Assembly: GCA_001898095.1 (NCBI GenBank) | Contig: MKSH01000247.1 | Span: 19,235 to 38,647 of the forward strand | Direction: 5' to 3' | Source: Solirubrobacterales bacterium 70-9 | Lineage (GTDB): Bacteria; Actinomycetota; Thermoleophilia; Solirubrobacterales; 70-9 | Length of the DNA stretch: 19,413 bases | In this document: one piece after another, positions 15,291 to 19,413 of the stretch | How positions within the stretch are numbered: position 1 is the stretch's first letter | Layout: each line of letters opens with the position of its first letter | Made by a program: the position numbers and the translations under genes | The notes under the pieces: generated by a model | Told to the model about the DNA's origin: nothing | Seen by the model: the letters and a program-made list of their open reading frames with translations, nothing else | Database searches by the model: none

Positions 15291-16829
15291 CTAGGCGGCC
15301 AGAGACGCGGAGACCGCAAGCAGCGGTGACATGCGATAGCGCTCTTCTCCTCGCCACCGCTCGAGGCCATGGAGCACGGCCCGGACGTGGTCCAGGCCTG
15401 CCGCCTGCGACCACTCGATCGGTCCGCGCGGATAGTTGAGCCCGAGCCGGGCGCCGTCGTCGATGTCCCCGGCGCCGGCGACCCCCTCTTCAAGGCAGAA
15501 GGCAGCCTCGTTCACCAGCTGCGAGACGATCCGTCCGAGCACCATCCCGGGGGCGTCGCCGACCTCCTCGACGTGGAAGCCCAGGGCGTTGAAGAACTCG
15601 ACCGTGCGCTCGCGGGAGGCAGCACCGGTGGAGTCCGCGCTCGTGACCTCCACCAGGCGGCTCTGCTCGGCGGGGCCGAGCAGGTGAAAGCCGCAGGCCC
15701 CGTCGACGGTCCCCCGCTCCCGCAGGGCCATGCCCGCGCAGAGGATCGCGCTCGTCGTCGGCACCGCACGTGGAGGAGTCGGGGTCGGATCCGTCTCGAC
15801 GGTCAGCCAGGGCAGATCGTCGGGACCACGGACGTCGAAGGACGCCTCGGTCGCCGCCCTCCGGATGAACCTGGCCAGATCCGAGTTGCCGTTGACGACG
15901 ACGATCCGGCCGTCGCCTCCTCCGGCGAGCAGCGGCTCGGGATCGGGCTCGCGATGTGGCCTGCCGTCCTCGGAGTAGGCGTAGAACCCGGCGCCTACCT
16001 TCCTGCCCAGTCGTCCGGCGGCGACGAGTTGGGCCTGGATCGGACTCGGACGCCAGCGAGGCTCACCGTAGCTCTGGAACCAGAATGATTCGGTGATCTC
16101 GAGATTGACGTCGACGCCGATCAGGTCGGCCAGCTCGAAGGGCCCCATGCGGAAGCCTCCCGCCAGCCGACAGATGCGATCGACCTGCTCGAAGCTCGCC
16201 ACACCCTCTTGGACGAGCCGAAGCGCCTCCCCGACGTAGGGCCGGGCGCTTCGGTTGACGAGGAAGCCGATCCCGTCCCGGGCCTGGATCACCTTCTTGC
16301 CGAGACGCTCGGCAAGGGCGACGGCCTGTGCGACCGAGCGGGCGTCGCTTTCCATGCCCCCGATCACCTCGACCAACTTCATCCGGGTCGCCGGGTTGAA
16401 GAAATGCAGGCCGACGATCCGCTCGCGGTCGGGGAGGCCGGCGGCCACGGCACTGACCCGCAGGGAAGAGGTGTTCGTCGCGAGCAGGGTCGGAGGAGGG
16501 CAGATCGCGCTCAGGCGCGCGAAGACCTGGCGCTTGGTCTCCAGGCTCTCGGCGATGGCCTCGATCACGAAGTCGCAGTCGGTCAACGCATCGAGTTCCG
16601 CGCCCGTCTCGAGCCGCTTCGATACCTCCGTCGCATCCGCGGTGCTCAGCCGGCCGCGGTCGGCCGAGCGCTGCAGGCCGGCCTCGATCCGCTCGCGCGC
16701 CAACGTCAGCGCCGCCTCCGATGCGTCGATCAGGACGACCGCGAGGCCGCGGGCCAGGGCGAGCTCGGCGATCCCGGCGCCCATCGAACCTGCGCCGACG
16801 ACGCCGAGAGTCTGACTCCGGGAATCCAC
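15291..16829 (-). CDS. paaH: 3-hydroxyadipyl-CoA dehydrogenase
   Basis: This 512-residue NAD-dependent 3-hydroxyacyl-CoA dehydrogenase has the PaaH arrangement. A Rossmann domain carries GVVGAGSMGAG (9-19) and the catalytic His142 in HFFNP. A first 3HCDH C-terminal domain (about 188-287) follows, then a second, degenerate 3HCDH domain near the C-terminus (VNEAAFCLEEGV, GLNYPRGPIEW). It oxidises 3-hydroxyadipyl-CoA to 3-oxoadipyl-CoA, the PaaJ substrate. The frame is open further upstream, but the GTG at 16829 places the Rossmann motif at the usual distance. No Shine-Dalgarno precedes it, and operator 2 begins only 11 bp upstream, which suggests a leaderless or nearly leaderless mRNA. Confidence 0.93.
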   Translation of the reverse strand: MDSRSQTLGVVGAGSMGAGIAELALARGLAVVLIDASEAALTLARERIEAGLQRSADRGRLSTADATEVSKRLETGAELDALTDCDFVIEAIAESLETKRQVFARLSAICPPPTLLATNTSSLRVSAVAAGLPDRERIVGLHFFNPATRMKLVEVIGGMESDARSVAQAVALAERLGKKVIQARDGIGFLVNRSARPYVGEALRLVQEGVASFEQVDRICRLAGGFRMGPFELADLIGVDVNLEITESFWFQSYGEPRWRPSPIQAQLVAAGRLGRKVGAGFYAYSEDGRPHREPDPEPLLAGGGDGRIVVVNGNSDLARFIRRAATEASFDVRGPDDLPWLTVETDPTPTPPRAVPTTSAILCAGMALRERGTVDGACGFHLLGPAEQSRLVEVTSADSTGAASRERTVEFFNALGFHVEEVGDAPGMVLGRIVSQLVNEAAFCLEEGVAGAGDIDDGARLGLNYPRGPIEWSQAAGLDHVRAVLHGLERWRGEERYRMSPLLAVSASLAA

Positions 16830-16839
16830 GCTGCGGAGG

Positions 16840-16867
16840 CTATACGACCGATCGATCGGACGTATAC
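16840..16867. promoter_or_regulatory. PaaR-type operator 2 in the divergent paaH-paaF promoter
   Basis: Core ACCGATCGATCGGA (16847-16860) is centred in a 26-bp dyad (16841-16866) that is perfect except for one A/A pair. It shares 20 consecutive bases with the complement of operator 1. TATACT (16863-16868, plus strand) is a good -10 for paaF, 32 bases before its ATG. TATAGC on the minus strand (16844-16839) is a possible -10 for paaH. The operator would therefore cover both divergent promoters at once. No convincing -35 boxes are seen. Confidence 0.75.
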
Positions 16868-16899
16868 TGCGGAGTGGCAACCTGCTGAAAGGAGGAGGT

Positions 16900-17673
16900 A
16901 TGGCCGAGCAGGCCGTGCTCGTAGAGGTCGAAGCCCCGATAGCCACGGTTCGGATGAACCGTCTGGACTCGCTCAATGCCCTTTCCGAAGAGTTGATCGG
17001 AGGCGTCGTCGCCGCGCTCGTCGGACTCGACGAAAATGACGCGGTCCGCTGCATCGTGTTGGCCGGAGGAGATCGTGCCTTCGCCGCCGGTGCCGACATC
17101 GAGGAGATGTCGGATCAAACGGCGATCGATATGGCTCTGGGCGGGCGGGTCGAGCAATGGGACCGTCTTGCCGGACTGCACACGCCCCTGGTCGCTGCGG
17201 TGTCCGGCTTCTGCCTCGGCGGCGGCTGCGAGCTGGCGATGGCCTGCGACCTGATCGTCGCCTCCGAAACCGCCCGCTTCGGTCAACCGGAGACCGGTGT
17301 CGGGCTGATCCCGGGTGCCGGCGGGACCCAGCGGCTGACCCGCGCCGTCGGCAAGGCCCTGACGATGGACATGGTCCTCACGGGGCGCATGCTGTCCGCG
17401 GAGGAGGCGATGTCTGCCGGCCTCGTCGCGCGGGTGGTCTCACGCGAGGCCTGGCTCACGGAGGCCCGACGGGTCGCCGGTGAGATCGCTGCCCGAGCGC
17501 CGATTGCCCAGCGCCTCGCCAAGGAATCGGTCGATCGCGCCTTCGAGACCGGTCTGAGATCCGGCCTCGAGTTCGAGCGCAAGGCCCTCCACCTGAGCTT
17601 TGCGAGTGAGGATGCCCATGAGGGCCTGACGGCCTTCGTCGAGAAGAGGAGGCCGCAATGGCAGTCGAGGTGA
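16900..17673 (+). CDS. paaF: 2,3-dehydroadipyl-CoA hydratase (enoyl-CoA hydratase)
   Basis: This 257-residue crotonase-fold enzyme adds water to 2,3-dehydroadipyl-CoA in the lower paa pathway. Both catalytic glutamates are present: Glu111 in GGGCELAMACD and Glu131 in GQPETGVGLIPGAGGTQRL. The oxyanion-hole stretch is AFAAGADIEEM (60-70). It resembles E. coli PaaF along its length, and the C-terminal SEDAHEGLTAFVEKRRP is typical. The ATG at 16900 has a strong AAAGGAGG at 16888-16895. It overlaps paaG by 16 bp and is divergent from paaH across operator 2. Confidence 0.92.
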   Translation: MAEQAVLVEVEAPIATVRMNRLDSLNALSEELIGGVVAALVGLDENDAVRCIVLAGGDRAFAAGADIEEMSDQTAIDMALGGRVEQWDRLAGLHTPLVAAVSGFCLGGGCELAMACDLIVASETARFGQPETGVGLIPGAGGTQRLTRAVGKALTMDMVLTGRMLSAEEAMSAGLVARVVSREAWLTEARRVAGEIAARAPIAQRLAKESVDRAFETGLRSGLEFERKALHLSFASEDAHEGLTAFVEKRRPQWQSR

Positions 17674-18401
17674 TGGTCGAGGAGGGCGTGGAGCTGATCA
17701 CCCTCTCGCGGCCGGAGGTGATGAACACCTTCACCCGCGAGCTCCATAAGGAATTCTCCGAGGCCCTCCGCACCGCGCGAGGTGAGGAGGTTCGAGCGGT
17801 CGTCGTAACCGGTGCCGGCCGCGCCTTCTCGGCGGGTCAGGACCTCGAGGAGGTCCAGCGCGAGGGCGGCGGCAACGACGACCGTCTCCGACGTCACTAC
17901 AACCCGAATGCGATCGCCATCCACTCGCTGGAGAAGCCGGTGATCGCCGCCGTCAACGGCGCCTGTGCCGGCGCGGGCTTGTCACTCGCTGCCGCTGCCG
18001 ACATCCGGATCGCCTCCTCGAAGGCGAAATTCGTGCCCGCCTTCGTCAACCTCGGCCTCATCCCGGACGCCGGCTGCTCCTGGTTTCTCCCGCGGATCAT
18101 CGGGGAGGCGAAGGCGCTCGAGTGGATGATCACGGGCCGCCGCGTCGACGCCGAGGAGGCGCTCGCGATCGGTCTTGTCTCGGAGGTCGTCGAGCCGGAC
18201 CGGTTGCTGTCGCGCGCACGGGAGCTCGCGGCGCAGCTAGCCGCCTGGCCAGGCGAGGGCGTGGGTGCGACGAAGAGGCTCATCCGGCAGAGCCTTGGAT
18301 CCACGCTCGCCGAGCACCTCGAGCGGGAGGTCCAGGTGCAGGCCTACGCGGCATCCACGCCCGCCTACCTGGACGCGATGGAGAAGTTCCTCTCCCGTTG
18401 A
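17658..18401 (+). CDS. paaG: 1,2-epoxyphenylacetyl-CoA isomerase (oxepin-CoA forming)
   Basis: This 247-residue crotonase-fold isomerase converts the ring epoxide to oxepin-CoA and also shifts a double bond later in the pathway. Unlike the hydratase next door, it lacks both catalytic glutamates (GAGLSLAAAAD replaces GGGCELA). It keeps the PaaG-type acid Asp137 in NLGLIPDAGC, equivalent to Asp136 of E. coli PaaG. GRAFSAGQDL (54-63) forms part of the oxyanion hole. The ATG at 17658 follows AAGAGGAGG and lies inside the paaF 3' end. The last gene of paaFG, it ends 18 bp from the convergent TetR gene. Confidence 0.9.
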   Translation: MAVEVMVEEGVELITLSRPEVMNTFTRELHKEFSEALRTARGEEVRAVVVTGAGRAFSAGQDLEEVQREGGGNDDRLRRHYNPNAIAIHSLEKPVIAAVNGACAGAGLSLAAAADIRIASSKAKFVPAFVNLGLIPDAGCSWFLPRIIGEAKALEWMITGRRVDAEEALAIGLVSEVVEPDRLLSRARELAAQLAAWPGEGVGATKRLIRQSLGSTLAEHLEREVQVQAYAASTPAYLDAMEKFLSR

Positions 18402-18407
18402 CGGGAG
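18392..18407. terminator. Hairpin between convergent paaG and paaR
   Basis: CTCCCGT (18392-18398) and ACGGGAG (18401-18407) are perfect inverted repeats separated by TG. In practice this is a 6-bp stem with a 4-base TTGA loop. It straddles the paaG stop codon, 13 bp before the paaR stop. The flanks are G-rich, with no T-tract. It may serve as a bidirectional terminator. Confidence 0.4.
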
Positions 18408-18419
18408 CGGGGGCGCGGA

Positions 18420-18980
18420 TCAGGACCGCGCCAGGCCGTCCTGCATCAACACCCAGAAGGCGTCGGCCTCGGCGTCCACGTCGGTCTTCTTGGACATCCA
18501 GGTATACGCCCAGTTGCCTACCGAGAAGAAAAGGAGCACCGCATGGTCGAGGTCGAGGTCTTCGGGAAGCTGCCTCGACCCGATCGCTTCCTCGAAGAGC
18601 CGGCGGATCCGCTTCTCGTAGCGGTGGCGACTTCGGAGAAAGTCCTTCCGCGGCTGTCCGGTCAGGAAGCGCCACTCCTTGAGCCAGATCGTGGCGACGT
18701 CGAGCTGGGTGTGGACGACCTGAAGGTGTGCGTGGAGCGCGAGCCGCAGTCGATCCAACGGGTCGACATCCTCGGGGACTGAATCGAGCGCCTCGTGAAA
18801 ATGGGCCGCGCCCGTGCCGGCGAGCTCGACCAGCAGATCCTCTTTGTTGTCGATGTGCGAGTACACCGAGCTCTTCTGGATCCCCAGGGCCTTGGCAAGG
18901 CTGCCGATCGAGGTCCCGTGGTAGCCGAGTTCGGCGAACTGCCTGGCTGCCTCGGTGGACAGGCGGTCGCGGGTGGTCAC
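18420..18980 (-). CDS. paaR: TetR-family repressor, probable PaaR
   Basis: This 186-residue TetR-family regulator has an N-terminal HTH (about residues 5-50; YHGTSIGSLAKALGIQKSSVY gives the helix pair as TSIGSLAKALGI and KSSVY) followed by NKEDLL. A C-terminal helical ligand domain begins near residue 70, in the style of acyl-CoA-sensing TetR proteins. It adjoins paaFG, and its upstream region and both catabolic promoters carry the same ACCGNNCGNNCGGW site. It is therefore the best candidate for a PaaR that is released by phenylacetyl-CoA. The GTG at 18980 is chosen because the protein then begins MTTRDRLSTEAARQF, normal for the family. The frame is open further upstream, but that sequence is not TetR-like. 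The Shine-Dalgarno is weak (CAGGG). Confidence 0.85.
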   Translation of the reverse strand: MTTRDRLSTEAARQFAELGYHGTSIGSLAKALGIQKSSVYSHIDNKEDLLVELAGTGAAHFHEALDSVPEDVDPLDRLRLALHAHLQVVHTQLDVATIWLKEWRFLTGQPRKDFLRSRHRYEKRIRRLFEEAIGSRQLPEDLDLDHAVLLFFSVGNWAYTWMSKKTDVDAEADAFWVLMQDGLARS

Positions 18981-19002
18981 AGCCCTGAAGAGTAGTGAGG
19001 GG

Positions 19003-19016
19003 TCCGAACGGACGGT
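19003..19016 (-). promoter_or_regulatory. PaaR-type operator 3, upstream of paaR (autoregulation)
   Basis: On the minus strand the site reads ACCGTCCGTTCGGA, fitting ACCGNNCGNNCGGW but less symmetric than operators 1 and 2. It lies 22 bp before the paaR GTG. A possible -10, TACTCT, is just downstream of it on that strand. The position suggests that the regulator represses its own gene. Confidence 0.5.
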
Positions 19017-19162
19017 CGCAGGCCCGACGCAGCGGGCCGCGTTCTCGCCCTCCGGGCAGCGCGAGAGCGGCTCCCCGGCATCCCACCGGAGACCGCCGCT
19101 GCCGAGATCGCCCCAACCGGGACGGGCTCCGAGACGCTGCGTCGATACCATGCCGCGACCGC

Positions 19163-19205
19163 GGCGGGGTAGCTCAGTTGGTAGAGCACGCGACTGAAAA
19201 TCGTG
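19163..19205 (+). pseudogene. Truncated tRNA-Phe(GAA): 5' acceptor strand, D-arm and anticodon arm only
   Basis: GGCGGGG (19163-19169) is followed by T8 and A9. A D-arm follows, with GCTC (19172-19175) pairing with GAGC (19184-19187) around AGTTGGTA. A five-pair anticodon stem, CGCGA/TCGTG (19189-19193 and 19201-19205), encloses the loop CTGAAAA with anticodon GAA (19196-19198), so the identity is Phe. After 19205 no T-arm (GGTTCGA-like) and no CCCCGCC acceptor partner is found in the remaining 208 bases. As it stands the gene cannot make a cloverleaf tRNA. It may be a remnant of integration or deletion; an interrupted gene whose 3' part lies beyond the window is less likely. Confidence 0.7.
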
Positions 19206-19318
19206 TGCCCTTTCGACGAAACACGCTTCTAGGTGGCCGCGCAAACCGCATCAGCAAGCCGTTTGCGGTGGTTCTTCGTTGGCGGCCTGGAGGCCCAGAT
19301 CGCGTAATTTGCCGCGCC

Positions 19319-19340
19319 ATTGCCACTTCATTGCCACTTC
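19319..19340. repeat. Tandem direct repeat, 2 x ATTGCCACTTC
   Basis: Two exact, adjacent copies of the 11-bp unit ATTGCCACTTC occupy 19319-19329 and 19330-19340. The unit has a lower GC content than its surroundings. Only two copies are present and there is no spacer, so this is not a CRISPR array. Such short direct repeats can be arm-type binding sites for tyrosine recombinases, which is only a suggestion here. Confidence 0.7.
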
Positions 19341-19394
19341 AGGCGGCTACGGGCCTCCCCTTCTGGATTGATCCCCGCGCTGGGCACCCCGTCG

Positions 19395-19413
19395 AGCGCG
19401 ATGGCGGAGTGGC
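19395..19413 (+). tRNA. Possible 5' end of a tRNA-Leu cut by the window edge
   Basis: TGGCGGAGTGGC (19402-19413) matches positions 8 to about 20 of class II tRNAs, and GCG at the D-stem is Leu-like rather than Ser-like. The seven bases before it (AGCGCGA) would be the acceptor strand, but starting with A is unusual. Nothing beyond the D-loop is visible, so the call is tentative. Confidence 0.2.

Larger units (their letters stand above)
19206..19413. other. Non-coding stretch right of the truncated tRNA, with inverted and direct repeats
   Basis: No convincing coding frame is seen here. The stretch opens with an imperfect hairpin that includes the anticodon-stem 3' strand: CGTG (19202-19205) with CACG (19222-19225), and TTTC (19211-19214) with GAAA (19218-19221), leaving five bases bulged. 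A second dyad, ACCGCA (19245-19250) and TGCGGT (19264-19269), follows. Next comes an 11-bp tandem repeat, and at the right edge a tRNA-like start. Such repeats next to a broken tRNA would fit an attachment-site region, but no integrase gene is in view. Confidence 0.4.

Noticed and set aside
15410..15423. Near-match to the PaaR site (ACCACTCGATCGGT)
   Set aside because: It has one core mismatch and lies inside the paaH coding sequence near its 3' end, away from any promoter. It is likely a chance match.
16830..17099. N-terminal extension of the paaH frame across operator 2 and into paaF
   Set aside because: It would run through the divergent promoter and antisense to paaF, and its residues do not resemble a dehydrogenase.
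19319..19340. Tandem repeat as a possible CRISPR
   Set aside because: Only two copies, 11 bp long and with no spacer between them; no cas gene is present.

Overview
The window is high-GC bacterial DNA, densely packed with genes. Start codons are often GTG or TTG, and many genes overlap at stop/start junctions (GTGA, ATGA, TGATG). This fits a high-GC actinobacterium, possibly Thermoleophilia/Solirubrobacterales; the lineage is inferred from gene style only. Most of the window is an aerobic phenylacetyl-CoA (paa) catabolic island.

Layout. (1) 1-2275: the C-terminus of a cupin-like protein, a GMC/pyranose-oxidase-like flavoprotein, and a convergent DUF1275 membrane protein. (2) 2327-7554: a PaaR-type operator followed by paaN-A-B-C-D-E. 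These genes encode the ring-opening aldehyde dehydrogenase and the complete ring 1,2-epoxidase with its reductase. (3) 7520-14036: an inserted amino-acid oxidation block. It holds a Leu/Val/Phe-type amino acid dehydrogenase (minus strand), then E1alpha, E1beta, E2 and E3 of a 2-oxo acid dehydrogenase complex, then a GntR/FadR-type regulator. (4) 14045-18401: lower-pathway genes paaJ and paaH (minus) divergent from paaF and paaG (plus), with a second operator between them. (5) 18420-18980: a TetR-family repressor, the likely PaaR, with a third operator upstream. (6) 19163-19413: the 5' portion of a tRNA-Phe gene that stops after the anticodon stem, then about 200 bp of non-coding DNA with repeats, and possibly the start of another tRNA at the edge.

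How it works together. PaaABCE(D) epoxidises phenylacetyl-CoA. PaaG isomerises the epoxide to oxepin-CoA. PaaN oxidises the ring-opened aldehyde. PaaF, PaaH and PaaJ carry out beta-oxidation to acetyl-CoA and succinyl-CoA. No phenylacetate-CoA ligase (paaK) is present in the window. Instead, an amino acid dehydrogenase and a full 2-oxo acid dehydrogenase complex sit between the upper and lower paa genes. This suggests the testable idea that phenylalanine is converted through phenylpyruvate directly to phenylacetyl-CoA without free phenylacetate. The ordinary alternative is branched-chain amino acid catabolism.

Regulation. Three sites fit the pattern ACCGNNCGNNCGGW, in front of paaN, between paaH and paaF, and in front of the TetR gene. 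They define a small autoregulated PaaR-like regulon. All four convergent gene junctions carry an inverted repeat at the gene ends, without a T-tract. These may be bidirectional transcription barriers.
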